Source: CAYPTY01 sp964413935 (GTDB lineage Bacteria; Bacteroidota; Rhodothermia; Balneolales; Balneolaceae). From it: a stretch of 64,000 nt of DNA. The translations under genes were made by a program, and so were the position numbers. The stretch covers positions 130,692 through 194,691 of the forward strand of contig CAYPTY010000002.1 of the NCBI GenBank assembly GCA_964413935.1. Direction: 5' to 3'. Under the pieces are notes generated by a model. The model was given only the letters and a program-made list of their open reading frames with translations. It made no database searches and had not been told where the DNA came from. Numbering within the stretch: position 1 is the first letter of the stretch; each line of letters opens with the position of its first letter. This document shows positions 42,075-51,624 of the stretch, piece after piece.

Positions 42075-43157
42075 ATGAAATCCATCACCTTAGAAAAGAT
42101 CATCCGGTTTGCCATAGGTATCGGCGGTTTGGCCATCGCAGGCATCATACTGTATAATTACAGTACTATTGTTGGATATGCCGCTGCGGCAATTCTGTTG
42201 AGTTACATACTTGATCCTATTGTAAACCGGCTTCAGTCGTGGGGGTTAAACCGGACGGTATCTATTGCGCTGACACTTTCAACCGTTATTCTGGTTCTGG
42301 TTTTTGTATCGACCAGCATCATACCAATTATCGGTAATGAAATGATTGCCCTCACCAGTCAGCTGGATATTCAGAATCTGCAGGTAATTGCATCCAAAAT
42401 TGAAGAAAGACTGGTTGAGCGTTATGAATTCATACCCCCAAATTTTCTGACAGACAACATTACGCAGGGCATTAACGAAATACTCAACTTCGGTAAATTA
42501 TCCGATGTGGTTAGCAATGTAATTGATGTATTTACAAACGTATTTTCTGCCTTCCTGGTGATTCCATTTGCCACTTTCTTCTTCCTGAAAGACGGAACCA
42601 TGATTCGGCGCAGAATTCTGAGACTGGTTCCCAATAAATACTTTGAGACAACCCTATCCCTGCTTGACAAGGTTGAAAAGCGACTTTCCATCTATTTCAA
42701 GAGCATCCTGTTACAGAGTTTTCTGGTTGCCACCTTTTCCTACATATATCTCAGTATTGCAGGTCTGGGTAATGCACTTTCAGTTGGTATTGCGGTCGGG
42801 GTCGCGAACACCATTCCATACTTCGGCCCGATCCTTGGCTACATCCTGAGTGCTATCGTTTCCATACTTGAAACGGGCGATTTTACTCTTGTCGGATACT
42901 GCCTTCTGGCCATACTGGCTGTTCAGATGATGGACAATGTGATTTTCCAGCCTTTGATCTTTTCGAAATCCGCGGACATGCATCCCGTAGCCATCTTATT
43001 TATCATCCTGATTGGTGCTCAAACGGCAGGAATTCTTGGCATGCTCATCGCGATACCCATTGCCACGACCATCAAGATTACGATCAATCAGATTTCATGG
43101 AGTGTCAAAAACTACCGGATCTTCAAAAGCGAAGTTTCTTCAGCAACGTCTAAATAA
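42075..43157 (+). CDS. AI-2E family transporter (PerM-like permease)
   Basis: A 360-residue membrane protein with about eight membrane segments: two near the N terminus (about 12-32 and 35-45), others at 65-85, 150-180, 210-235, 240-265, 270-300 and 310-340, with a cytoplasmic/soluble region (about 90-145, LVERYEFIPPNFLTDNITQG). The motif PYFGPILGY (about 249-257) and the C-terminal GAQTAGILGMLIAIPIATTIK match the AI-2 exporter/PerM family. The transported molecule is unknown; family members range from autoinducer export to lipid or ion transport. Not in an obvious operon. Confidence 0.85.
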   Translation: MKSITLEKIIRFAIGIGGLAIAGIILYNYSTIVGYAAAAILLSYILDPIVNRLQSWGLNRTVSIALTLSTVILVLVFVSTSIIPIIGNEMIALTSQLDIQNLQVIASKIEERLVERYEFIPPNFLTDNITQGINEILNFGKLSDVVSNVIDVFTNVFSAFLVIPFATFFFLKDGTMIRRRILRLVPNKYFETTLSLLDKVEKRLSIYFKSILLQSFLVATFSYIYLSIAGLGNALSVGIAVGVANTIPYFGPILGYILSAIVSILETGDFTLVGYCLLAILAVQMMDNVIFQPLIFSKSADMHPVAILFIILIGAQTAGILGMLIAIPIATTIKITINQISWSVKNYRIFKSEVSSATSK

Positions 43158-43182
43158 AGGCGCCAAGCTCACAGCATTTTCT

Positions 43183-43190
43183 TATCTTTG
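43183..43190 (+). promoter_or_regulatory. TAnnTTTG (-7 type) box before purN
   Basis: TATCTTTG (43183-43190) is an exact match to the Bacteroidota -7 consensus. Transcription starting about four nucleotides further on would give a roughly 25-nt 5' end before the purN TTG at 43220. No TTTG -33 element was seen. Confidence 0.5.
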
Positions 43191-43219
43191 CATTGCTTTC
43201 TAACTCATCAGCCGCCTTT

Positions 43220-43783
43220 TTGAAGAATATCGTTGTATTTGCATCCGGTTCCGGATCCAACTTCCAGGCCATTATTGACAGCATCCATCGACAAGAAATG
43301 CAAGCCCGAATAGCCGGACTTGTAGTAAATCGAAAAGAAGCCGGGGTAATTGAACGAGCCGAGAAAAATGACATTCCGGTTTTCTATTACCCTGATGACA
43401 ACGATGAACTTCTTAATAAGCAGTTGCAGGACTGGAATACTGACCTCATTGTACTGGCAGGCTACCTGAAAATGATTCCGAAGTCGACCATCCGTCTCTA
43501 CCCTGAACAAATCATCAATATCCATCCCTCACTATTGCCGAAATATGGCGGCAAGGGATTTTATGGTATGCGGGTTCATGAAGCGGTGATACAAAATCAG
43601 GATACTGAATCCGGGTGCACTGTGCATTTCGTGAACGAAGTGTATGATGAAGGTCCCATTATAGAACAGACACGTGTCCAGGTTTTGAAGGATGACACCC
43701 CTGAAAAACTGGCGGCCCGGGTACTTGAACAGGAACACAAACTGCTACCCCAGGTAATCAAAACTTTAATCCAAAAAGACTGA
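43220..43783 (+). CDS. purN: Phosphoribosylglycinamide formyltransferase
   Basis: Transfers a formyl group from 10-formyl-THF to GAR in purine synthesis. The 187-residue protein begins MKNIVVFASGSGSNFQAI, the usual PurN N terminus, so the TTG at 43220 is the start (the upstream TTG at 43193 adds nine uncharacteristic residues). The catalytic Asn100, His102 and Asp143 are present in NIHPSLLP and VYDEGPI. It is followed after 2 nt by purH, forming a purine pair. Confidence 0.95.
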   Translation: MKNIVVFASGSGSNFQAIIDSIHRQEMQARIAGLVVNRKEAGVIERAEKNDIPVFYYPDDNDELLNKQLQDWNTDLIVLAGYLKMIPKSTIRLYPEQIINIHPSLLPKYGGKGFYGMRVHEAVIQNQDTESGCTVHFVNEVYDEGPIIEQTRVQVLKDDTPEKLAARVLEQEHKLLPQVIKTLIQKD

Positions 43784-43785
43784 CT

Positions 43786-45360
43786 GTGGCTTTAAAACCC
43801 TTAGAAAAACTCCCCGAAACACCAATTAACATCAAGAGAGCATTACTTTCGGTATCAGATAAAACAGGCATTGTTGAACTTGCTCGGGTTCTTCACCGAC
43901 AAGGAGTGGAAATAATATCAACCGGCGGAACGGCTAAACAGATATCAGATTCCGGGATTCCGGTTAAGGATGTTTCAGAAGTTACCGGGAGTCCGGAAAT
44001 TCTGGACGGTCGGGTGAAAACACTGCATCCCGTGATTCACGGGGGCATCCTCGGAAGAAGCAGCTATCAACCGGATGTGGATCAGATGGAAGAGCTGAAC
44101 ATTAAACCCATTGAACTGGTGGTAGTGAACCTATACCCTTTCGCGAAAACTATTGAGAACGGAGATGTGAATCTGGCAACGGCTACTGAGTTCATCGATA
44201 TCGGTGGCCCGACAATGGTGCGGGCAGCAGCAAAAAATTTTGCACATGTATGTATTCTCACTAATCCTGCACAGTATGAGGATTTCAGCCATAAACTGGA
44301 GGAAAACGAGGGAATTCCCTTTGATATGCGTCAACAGCTGGCAGCTGAAGCCTTCAATCATACCGCCGCCTACGATGCACAGATTGCGAATTACTTCAAT
44401 GGTTTGAATGAGACTCTTTTACCCGATCAGATTAATATTTCACTCAGAAAAAATCACAGTCTCAGATACGGAGAAAATCCACATCAGTCGGCCGGTGTCT
44501 TTGGAGTGCAGAACAGTATTATGGATTGCTTCCATGGTAAGCAACTCAGTTATAATAATTATCTGGATGTGGATGCGGGCCTGAATATCATAAGGGATTT
44601 TCTTCATGACGATCCGACCTGTGTCATTATCAAGCATACCATACCCTGTGGTGTTGCAAACGGGCAGAACCTTAGGGAAGCCTACTCCAAAGCCTTCGAG
44701 ACGGATAAGGTCTCCCCTTTCGGTGGTATTATCGTATTCAATCAGAAACTGGATCTAGAAACCGCAGAAGCCGTCGATAAAATTTTCACAGAGATCATCA
44801 TTGCTCCCGATTTTAGTGAGGAAGCGCGATCATTTCTTCAGAAAAAACAGAATCGACGTCTTATCCGCTTCTACCCAGATAAACTGACTGAACAGGCTCT
44901 CAGCTACCGCTCGATTTTTGGAGGCATGCTGGTACAGCAAACGGATCAGCCTGAACTTTCTGAAACTGAATTCAAAGTGGTCAGTAAGCGAAAACCCAGC
45001 GATAAAGAAATGAAAGACCTGCTCTTTGCCTGGAAAGTTGTGAAGCATGTGAAATCAAATGCCATCGTATATGCCCGAGACGGACAGACACTTGGTATAG
45101 GTACCGGCCAGACAAGCCGTGTGGACTCTTCTCAAATTGCCGTCATGAAAGCGGACAAAGAAGGACTGAACCTCAAGGGTTCAGCTATAGCATCGGATGC
45201 CTTTTTTCCTTTTGCTGATGGTGTTGAAGCCGCAGCCAATGCCGGAGTGACATGTGTGATTCAGCCGGGCGGCAGTATTCGGGATGAGGAAGTGATTGCC
45301 ATGGCAGACCAAAATGACCTGGCCATGATTTTCACAGGAACCCGTCATTTCAAACATTAG
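43786..45360 (+). CDS. purH: Bifunctional AICAR formyltransferase/IMP cyclohydrolase
   Basis: Final two steps of IMP synthesis in one 524-residue protein. The N-terminal IMP cyclohydrolase/MGS-like domain (about 15-150) shows ISTGGTAKQI and GRVKTLHPVIHGGIL. The C-terminal AICAR transformylase domain has LRYGENPHQSAG (226-237), CVIIKHTIPCGVANG with the catalytic Lys-His, SPFGGIIVFN, and the end with QPGGSIRDEEVI and FTGTRHFKH. Start is GTG 43786, 2 nt after the purN stop. Confidence 0.96.
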   Translation: MALKPLEKLPETPINIKRALLSVSDKTGIVELARVLHRQGVEIISTGGTAKQISDSGIPVKDVSEVTGSPEILDGRVKTLHPVIHGGILGRSSYQPDVDQMEELNIKPIELVVVNLYPFAKTIENGDVNLATATEFIDIGGPTMVRAAAKNFAHVCILTNPAQYEDFSHKLEENEGIPFDMRQQLAAEAFNHTAAYDAQIANYFNGLNETLLPDQINISLRKNHSLRYGENPHQSAGVFGVQNSIMDCFHGKQLSYNNYLDVDAGLNIIRDFLHDDPTCVIIKHTIPCGVANGQNLREAYSKAFETDKVSPFGGIIVFNQKLDLETAEAVDKIFTEIIIAPDFSEEARSFLQKKQNRRLIRFYPDKLTEQALSYRSIFGGMLVQQTDQPELSETEFKVVSKRKPSDKEMKDLLFAWKVVKHVKSNAIVYARDGQTLGIGTGQTSRVDSSQIAVMKADKEGLNLKGSAIASDAFFPFADGVEAAANAGVTCVIQPGGSIRDEEVIAMADQNDLAMIFTGTRHFKH

Positions 45361-45393
45361 TAAAAAACCTGCAGCCCAAGCGCTTCTGTGATC

Positions 45394-45457
45394 TAATTAT
45401 TCGGAAATACATTCCGTTTATTGTATTTTCCGAGCTAATTAAAATCACCACTGTGAT
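45394..45457. promoter_or_regulatory. Inverted repeats in the purH-mreB spacer
   Basis: TAATTA-TTCGGAAATACA (45394-45411) pairs imperfectly with TGTATTTTCCGA-GC-TAATTA (45422-45441), giving a long stem with one or two bulges. Just after it, ATCAC-CACT-GTGAT (45444-45457) is a separate exact 5-bp palindrome, 14 nt before mreB ATG at 45471. The first could end purH transcription (though without a clear T-run) and the second is a candidate mreB operator. Confidence 0.5.
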
Positions 45458-45470
45458 CATTTTGTAATTG

Positions 45471-46538
45471 ATGACAAATACTGAGCTACCAAAAATCCCC
45501 GGCTTACCTAAAAGACAGAATAAAAAGGGGTTCTTTGATTTTTTATTTACCGACATCGCAATTGACCTGGGTACAGCGAATACCCTGATCTACGCCAGAA
45601 ATGAAGGCATTGTACTTAATGAACCTTCTATTGTTGCTCTGAATCTGCAAGGACAGCCCATCTCAACCGGTCATGAAGCAAGGCTGATGCATGAGAAAAC
45701 CCATAAAAAAATCCGGACTATCCGTCCGCTGAGAGATGGCGTAATTGCCGATTTCGAGGTTGCCGAACAGATGATCCGTGGGATGATCAAGAAGGTGAAA
45801 CTCAAGTGGTATTCCTCAACCCGGCAAATGGTAGTCTGTGTTCCCAGTGGTATCACTGAAGTTGAACGCCGAGCTGTAGAAGACAGTGCCCGACATGCCG
45901 GAGCCAAGGAAGTGTATCTGGTGGATGAACCCATGGCGGCAGCCATCGGCATTGGCCTTGATGTACACGAGCCTATGGGATCCATGATTGTGGATATCGG
46001 AGGCGGTACTACTGAAATTGCGGTAATTGCCCTGTCCGGAACGGTCTATGCGCAGTCTGTGCGCGTTGGCGGCGATGAGCTCAACGATGATATCATTAAT
46101 TACTTCCGCAGAAATCATAATCTGCTTATTGGTGAGCGCACCGCTGAAAAAATTAAATGCGAAATCGGATCTGCTGCCCCGCTGGATGAAGAACTTGAAA
46201 TGGTTACCAAGGGACGAGACCTTGTGAATGGTGTACCGCGTACCCGTCAGGTTACTTCAAAGGATGTCCGGGAAGCCATCTCCGAATCGGTGAATACCAT
46301 TGTAGAAGCAATCACAAAATCACTGGAACAGACTCCACCCGAGCTATCTGCGGATATCCTGGACAGAGGAATCATGCTCACCGGTGGTGGGGCACTGCTA
46401 AAAAACCTGGATAAACTCATAATGGAAACCACAGATCTTCCGGTTCATATTGCTGAAGATCCACTGACGGCCGTTGTTCGCGGCACAGGTGCTATTCTTG
46501 AGAATCTGGATTACTATCGCAGTGTACTATCCTCCTAA
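45471..46538 (+). CDS. mreB: Rod shape-determining protein MreB
   Basis: Actin-like filament protein that guides lateral cell-wall synthesis. The 355-residue protein begins at ATG 45471 (a TTG at 45468 adds one residue) with a short N-terminal extension of about 20 residues, then the ATP-binding phosphate-1 loop AIDLGTANTLIY (30-41), phosphate-2 VDIGGGTTEIAVIALSG (about 172-188), and LTGGGALLKNLD. It heads the operon mreB-mreC-mreD-mrdA-rodA, the full Rod complex set in the canonical order. Confidence 0.97.
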   Translation: MTNTELPKIPGLPKRQNKKGFFDFLFTDIAIDLGTANTLIYARNEGIVLNEPSIVALNLQGQPISTGHEARLMHEKTHKKIRTIRPLRDGVIADFEVAEQMIRGMIKKVKLKWYSSTRQMVVCVPSGITEVERRAVEDSARHAGAKEVYLVDEPMAAAIGIGLDVHEPMGSMIVDIGGGTTEIAVIALSGTVYAQSVRVGGDELNDDIINYFRRNHNLLIGERTAEKIKCEIGSAAPLDEELEMVTKGRDLVNGVPRTRQVTSKDVREAISESVNTIVEAITKSLEQTPPELSADILDRGIMLTGGGALLKNLDKLIMETTDLPVHIAEDPLTAVVRGTGAILENLDYYRSVLSS

Positions 46539-46551
46539 TTGAAGTATATGA

Positions 46552-47394
46552 ATGCGGATTAAAGCAAACCGTTTTAGTGATGCCCGGGACTACATTCTCG
46601 TGGCTTTCATCCTGCTTATCGCCACTGTCTTTATGGTATCGCGGTTTCAGGGCGGTCTGAATAATCTGCGAACAGCTTCTCTTACCCTTTTTTCCCTGCT
46701 TGAAGAACCTCTTTCCAGTGTTCGTATTTACCGGCAGGCCCTCAGAACCAACACCAACCTGCAAAGACAGAACATTGTTCTGCAGGATGAGTTAAGCAGG
46801 CTCCGAACCCTTCAGCAGGAAAACATTCAGTTACGGGCATTGCTTGACCTGAGAGATCGCTCCGATTACCAGCTGCTTGCCGCCACTATCGTAGGAAAAG
46901 AGCTACAGGGGGTAAACAATCTTTTTACTATCGATGCAGGCACCGAACAGGGTGTTAAAGAGGGTATGGCCTTTATCACCTCAGAAGGACTCGTGGGACG
47001 TATCGTTAAAGTCGGACGCTATTACTCGCAGGTAATGCCCTTCAATAATGCCCTTTTCAGGGTGAGTGCAAGAGTACAGGAATTGAGACGGGCCGGTATT
47101 GTCAGTTTTTCAGAAATTGAGCCTGAACAACTTGAGATGCTCTACATACCCCAAACCATACCGGTTGAAAGCGGGATGATTATAGAAACCTCCGGATACA
47201 GCAATACCTTTCCACCGGGTATACCCATCGGAAAAGTGATATCCCGGGTTCCCATACAGGGTAATGATTACCAGAAAATTTTTCTGGAGCCCTTTGTCTC
47301 CCTTACCGATGTAGCTGAAGGCTTTGTAGTTAAGTTTGAACCTGTACAGGAAATTGATTCCCTTATGCAGAGTAATCCGGGGGTGCTGGAATGA
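46552..47394 (+). CDS. mreC: Rod shape-determining protein MreC
   Basis: Periplasmic scaffold of the elongasome. The 280 residues have one N-terminal membrane segment (about 14-33, DYILVAFILLIATVFMVS), a coiled coil (about 55-100, NLQRQNIVLQDELSRLRTLQQENIQLRALL-like, seen in part) and the beta-barrel MreC core (about 105-265, LLAATIVGKELQGVNNLFTID, GTEQGVKEGMAF, GLVGRIVKVG). It is 13 nt after mreB and overlaps mreD by 4 nt. Confidence 0.95.
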   Translation: MRIKANRFSDARDYILVAFILLIATVFMVSRFQGGLNNLRTASLTLFSLLEEPLSSVRIYRQALRTNTNLQRQNIVLQDELSRLRTLQQENIQLRALLDLRDRSDYQLLAATIVGKELQGVNNLFTIDAGTEQGVKEGMAFITSEGLVGRIVKVGRYYSQVMPFNNALFRVSARVQELRRAGIVSFSEIEPEQLEMLYIPQTIPVESGMIIETSGYSNTFPPGIPIGKVISRVPIQGNDYQKIFLEPFVSLTDVAEGFVVKFEPVQEIDSLMQSNPGVLE

Positions 47395-47861
47395 GATCTG
47401 AAATTTTAAAATTCACTCTGCTGGGCCTGATTGCGGTTACTGCTCAGACCTTATTGTTTCGTCATCTGGCCATCTTTAATACAACCTCCGATGTGGTTCT
47501 GGTATACCTGATCTGGGCCGGTTTACATACACGAAGATCTACCCTGCTTATCGTAACAGCATTCACTGCTTTCTTTCAGGATGCTTTTCTTGATTTATGG
47601 GGAATTAATATGTTTGTCAAAACACTGACCCTGTTCTTTGCATACGGTATCATTCAGCGTTCCAGAGACTCCCAACCTCTCTTCTGGCAGGTATTTTTGG
47701 GAGTTCTTGCCATTTCTCTGCTTCATAATATCATATTTTTGGTGATGAGTGCGTTCATTGACCATTACGCCACTGAATTTGTTCTGACCTCCTTTTTATT
47801 GGGAAGTTCAGCCTACACCGCTCTTGTTGGAACCGGTCTTCATGCTTTAACCAGAAATTGA
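47391..47861 (+). CDS. mreD: Rod shape-determining protein MreD
   Basis: A 156-residue integral membrane protein with about five or six hydrophobic segments and little else; MreD sequences are weakly conserved, so the call relies on size, hydrophobicity (TLLGLIAVTAQTLLF-like start, FLDLWGINMF, HNIIFLVMSAFIDH) and position between mreC (4-nt overlap) and mrdA (1-nt gap). Works with MreC and RodA/PBP2 in rod-shape maintenance. Confidence 0.88.
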   Translation: MRSEILKFTLLGLIAVTAQTLLFRHLAIFNTTSDVVLVYLIWAGLHTRRSTLLIVTAFTAFFQDAFLDLWGINMFVKTLTLFFAYGIIQRSRDSQPLFWQVFLGVLAISLLHNIIFLVMSAFIDHYATEFVLTSFLLGSSAYTALVGTGLHALTRN

Positions 47862-47862
47862 A

Positions 47863-49692
47863 ATGAGTACCCGAACTGAATTTCAGGCAAAACAATCCGT
47901 CCGGATTTTACAGACCGTTATCCTGCTGTTATGCATGATAATGCTGGGAAGGATTTTTTACCTGCAGATTATTCAGCACGACAAGTATAAACCCTTAAGT
48001 GATCAGAATTCACTGCGGGAAGAATACGTCTCAGCTGCCAGAGGTTTGATTTACGATCGCAACGGAGTGTTACTGGTCGATAATGAGCCCATTTTCTCTG
48101 TTACCATCACCCCGGCTAATTTTGACGAATCAAGCATTCCCCTGTTATGCGATATCCTTGATGTGGATGAAGAAAGTCTGAGATCGCGCATTCAGGAAGC
48201 CAGACAATTCTCCTGGTACCGCAGCTCGCGACTATTCACCGATGTTGATATCCAGACTTTTTCCCTGATCCAGGAAAACATATACCGCCTGCCTGGAATC
48301 GGTCATCAGATTGAAAGTAAACGTCATTACCCGACTGAACTTTATGCCTCTCACCTGCTTGGGTATTTGCGGGAAGCCAGTGATGAAGACTTCGAAAAAA
48401 TGAGCGAACTGAAACTGGGGGATAAAATTGGTAAAAGTGGCCTTGAATTCATCTATGAGGATACGCTAAGAGGACAGATTGGAAAAGATTATGTGAGAGT
48501 AAATGCATTGGGACAGTCGCTTGGAGCACTAAGTGGAGTCTATGAAGACATCCCTCCGGTTAAAGGGAATGACATCATCACCACACTCGACAGCGAGCTG
48601 CAGGCTCTGGCTGAGGATCTCATCGAAGGCAAGAAAGGAGCAATTGTGGCAATGGACCCTGCTTCCGGAGCCATACTGGCCATGGTGAGTTCCCCCCAAT
48701 ATGATGTGCGGAAATTATCCGGACGCATTGACCGGGATTACTGGGTAGCCATCAACGCCGACAGCACCACACCACTCTATAACCGGGCAATATCCAGCCT
48801 GCAGCCACCCGGTTCTACATTTAAGCCAGTAATGGGGCTCACCGGACTGGAACTGGGTCTCATCACTCCGGAAACTGAGATTTACAACAGCGGGGCTTAT
48901 GTTCGAGGACGTTCTTATCGGGATCTTGCACCGGTTGGGGATTATGATCTCGAAAAAGCCATCACTTTTTCGTCGAACACCTATTTTTTTGATTTGATGA
49001 ACCGGGTAGCAACTCAAGGTAAACTGAATGAGTGGCATCAGCTGATCAACGATCTCGGATTGGGGGTGCAGAATAATGTTGATCTGCCTTCAGAGAGCAG
49101 GGGTATCGTGCCTGACAGTACCAAACTGGATCAGATTTTCGGCAAAAGAAAATGGAGTCTGGGGGATATAATAAATCTGGGTATTGGGCAGGGCCTGATA
49201 TCCGCATCCCCGCTTCAGATTGCAGTAATGACCTCAGTATTTGCAAATGATGGTTACAGAGTACAACCTCATCTGGTCAAGGCAATCATTGACAACGAAG
49301 GAAACCAAACCGAGCTGATTGCGGAAAAGCAAAAAATTGAATGGATTGACCCGGAGCACCTTGAAATCATCAGATCCGGAATGCGCGGGGTAGTTTCGGA
49401 GGGAGGCGGAAGATACTATGCCAATCCAGCCAATGTGGAAATAGCCGGCAAAACCGGAACTGCTCAGAATCCACACGGCCGGGATCACGGATGGTTCACC
49501 TCCTTTGCTCCAATGGAGAATCCGCAGATTGTGGTTACGGTCCTGGTTGAAAATGGTGGTTTTGGCTCACGGTCTGCCGCCCCAATTGCCTCACTCATTA
49601 TTGAACAGCATCTGACCGGTGAGATCAAGCGACAGAATATCTACAACTATGTAAAAACCTTTAAGCCAAGAGAGGAATTGCCGGATGAATAG
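47863..49692 (+). CDS. mrdA: Peptidoglycan DD-transpeptidase (PBP2)
   Basis: Cross-links peptidoglycan for lateral elongation. The 609-residue class B PBP has one N-terminal membrane helix (about 15-36), a pedestal/dimerisation domain (about 50-240) with the ARGLIYDRNG motif, and the transpeptidase domain: catalytic Ser318 in PPGSTFKPV (SxxK 318-321), SSN motif in TFSSNTYFF, and KTG in GKTGTAQNP. It directly follows mreD and its stop overlaps rodA start by 8 nt; PBP2 and RodA form one synthase. Confidence 0.97.
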   Translation: MSTRTEFQAKQSVRILQTVILLLCMIMLGRIFYLQIIQHDKYKPLSDQNSLREEYVSAARGLIYDRNGVLLVDNEPIFSVTITPANFDESSIPLLCDILDVDEESLRSRIQEARQFSWYRSSRLFTDVDIQTFSLIQENIYRLPGIGHQIESKRHYPTELYASHLLGYLREASDEDFEKMSELKLGDKIGKSGLEFIYEDTLRGQIGKDYVRVNALGQSLGALSGVYEDIPPVKGNDIITTLDSELQALAEDLIEGKKGAIVAMDPASGAILAMVSSPQYDVRKLSGRIDRDYWVAINADSTTPLYNRAISSLQPPGSTFKPVMGLTGLELGLITPETEIYNSGAYVRGRSYRDLAPVGDYDLEKAITFSSNTYFFDLMNRVATQGKLNEWHQLINDLGLGVQNNVDLPSESRGIVPDSTKLDQIFGKRKWSLGDIINLGIGQGLISASPLQIAVMTSVFANDGYRVQPHLVKAIIDNEGNQTELIAEKQKIEWIDPEHLEIIRSGMRGVVSEGGGRYYANPANVEIAGKTGTAQNPHGRDHGWFTSFAPMENPQIVVTVLVENGGFGSRSAAPIASLIIEQHLTGEIKRQNIYNYVKTFKPREELPDE

Positions 49693-50935
49693 CCTTCGCG
49701 ATCTTAGCTGGTCTACCCTCTTTCTCTGGTTTAGTCTCACTCTGGTTGGACTGGTAGCTATATATTCCGCTACTCAGGGACCGGTTTCCGAGTTTTTGCC
49801 CTCATACATACAATCCAACTTTTATAAGCAAATGGTATGGATTGGGCTATCAATTGTGATCATCATTGGAGTTCTCTTTATAAACCCGCGCAACTTTCAG
49901 GAAGGATCCTATCTCTTTTACCTCTTTGCGATTCTTCTGATGATTGGCACTTTTTTCTTTGGGACTGAAATAAACGGAGCAAGAAGCTGGCTGCGTATCG
50001 GCCCGATGAATATTCAGAGCAGTGAAATTATGAAGATCGCCACCATTCTGGCAGCTGCGAACTATCTGACATCACGAAGAGATATTTCAGCCGAAAATAT
50101 TCGATCTGCGAGTGTGGCAACATTGATCATACTGCTGCCCATGACGCTTATTATTCTTCAGAACGATTTCGGTACGGCACTTATTTTTCTCGCACTCATA
50201 CCGGTAATGCTCTTCTGGTCGGGCCTGCCCTACGGAATCTCAATTTTCATCGTATCACCCGCTTTAATCGGATACATGAGTGTATTGCAATGGTACTGGG
50301 GTATTCTGGCTGCTTTAATTTGCACCCTCATCATATTTTTCATTCAGCGCAGAACCTGGCTTACGGCACTGAGTTTTATCACCGGCTTATCCCTCGTTGC
50401 CGGTGTGCAGTTAGCGTTTGCTCAATTTCTTCAGCCGCATCAGGTAGCCCGAATAAAGGTATTTACCAATCCGGCCTATGACCCCACCGGAGCAGGCTGG
50501 AATGTGATTCAGGCAAAAACCGCTATCGGTTCAGGGGGATTAACAGGAAAAGGATTTCTTCAGGGTACACAAACTCAGCTAAAATTCCTCCCGGAGCAGT
50601 GGACGGATTTTATTTTCTGTGTAATCGGAGAAGAATTCGGTTTTATTGGATCAACAGTAGTTGTACTGCTGTTTCTGGCACTTTTCATCCGTTTACTCAA
50701 CCTGGCCAGTTCCCACAAGCACCCCTTTGCACAGCTGGTTATTGTAAGTGTGACCGCTGTTTTCTTTACTCATTTCTTCATTAATGTTGGAAGTGCGGTT
50801 TCCCTGCTCCCGGTTATCGGGATTCCACTTCCCTTTATCAGTTATGGCGGATCCGCCTTCTTGACCAATACACTGATGCTTGCCATTTGCATCAATATGG
50901 ATTTTTATAAACGGCAGTTCAGTATCTACCGTTGA
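49685..50935 (+). CDS. rodA: Rod shape-determining protein RodA (peptidoglycan glycosyltransferase)
   Basis: SEDS-family glycosyltransferase paired with PBP2. The 416 residues contain about ten membrane segments and the SEDS signatures INGARSWLRIGPMNIQSSEIMK (98-119 region), LPFISYGGSAFL near the C terminus and the large extracellular loop with ARIKVFTNPAYDPTGAGWNVIQAKTAIGSGGLTGKG (partly visible, about 258-295). It overlaps mrdA by 8 nt (ATGAATAG) and is last in the rod operon, and converges with rnhB with a 10-nt overlap. Confidence 0.96.
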   Translation: MNSLRDLSWSTLFLWFSLTLVGLVAIYSATQGPVSEFLPSYIQSNFYKQMVWIGLSIVIIIGVLFINPRNFQEGSYLFYLFAILLMIGTFFFGTEINGARSWLRIGPMNIQSSEIMKIATILAAANYLTSRRDISAENIRSASVATLIILLPMTLIILQNDFGTALIFLALIPVMLFWSGLPYGISIFIVSPALIGYMSVLQWYWGILAALICTLIIFFIQRRTWLTALSFITGLSLVAGVQLAFAQFLQPHQVARIKVFTNPAYDPTGAGWNVIQAKTAIGSGGLTGKGFLQGTQTQLKFLPEQWTDFIFCVIGEEFGFIGSTVVVLLFLALFIRLLNLASSHKHPFAQLVIVSVTAVFFTHFFINVGSAVSLLPVIGIPLPFISYGGSAFLTNTLMLAICINMDFYKRQFSIYR

Positions 50936-51549
50936 ACCTGGTATGGTTTATCAGTGCGCAGATTAAAACTCCTCCGGTGATATTTGGTGTATCCGAATTC
51001 CTGCAATCCTGAAAAGTGGACTTTTGTCGGGTAGCCAACATTACTGTCCCAACCGTAGTGTGGATATTCTTCATGCAGTTTCTTCATTAATCCATCGCGA
51101 TGTACTTTCGCCAGGATGGATGCCGCTCCGATACTTTCCGATTTGTCATCACCTTTAATTACGCACTGATAAGGGATCAGACTGGAGGCAAACCGGTTAC
51201 CATCAACAAGCAGATAGTCCGGTTTTGCATCCTGAACTTCGCTGCAGCGCAGCATGGCCCGGATGGATGCCCATAGTATATTCAGCTCATCAATTTCAGT
51301 AGGACTTGCCGATTGAATCGTCCAGAAACGTGCTTTAGCTTTGATTTCACGCGCCAGCTCTTCTCTTTCGGCTTCAGGTATGGTTTTACTGTCTCTGATT
51401 CCCGCAATTGGGGCTGATTGATCCAGAATCACTCCGGCCGCTACCACCGGGCCGGCAAGACAGCCTCTGCCCACTTCATCCAGACCCATCACCCGATGAA
51501 ATCCATCATCCCATAACATACGCTCTAATTTTAGCCGGTCTGTATCCAT
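50926..51549 (-). CDS. rnhB: Ribonuclease HII
   Basis: Removes RNA from DNA-RNA hybrids, including single ribonucleotides. From ATG 51549 the protein has 207 residues (an upstream GTG adds one). The active site begins GLDEVGRGCLAGPVVAAG (22-40) with acidic Asp24 and Glu25, then KPDYLLVDGN (Asp) and SIGAASILAKVHRD. The C-terminal tail is as in family. It overlaps rodA at the 3' end and stands alone. Confidence 0.95.
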   Translation of the reverse strand: MDTDRLKLERMLWDDGFHRVMGLDEVGRGCLAGPVVAAGVILDQSAPIAGIRDSKTIPEAEREELAREIKAKARFWTIQSASPTEIDELNILWASIRAMLRCSEVQDAKPDYLLVDGNRFASSLIPYQCVIKGDDKSESIGAASILAKVHRDGLMKKLHEEYPHYGWDSNVGYPTKVHFSGLQEFGYTKYHRRSFNLRTDKPYQVQR

Positions 51550-51624
51550 CACCCAAAGATAAAGAAGAGTAAATTAAGGAACTCATTCACCACCGATTGA
51601 ATTCATTAATCAAAAGCCTACACT

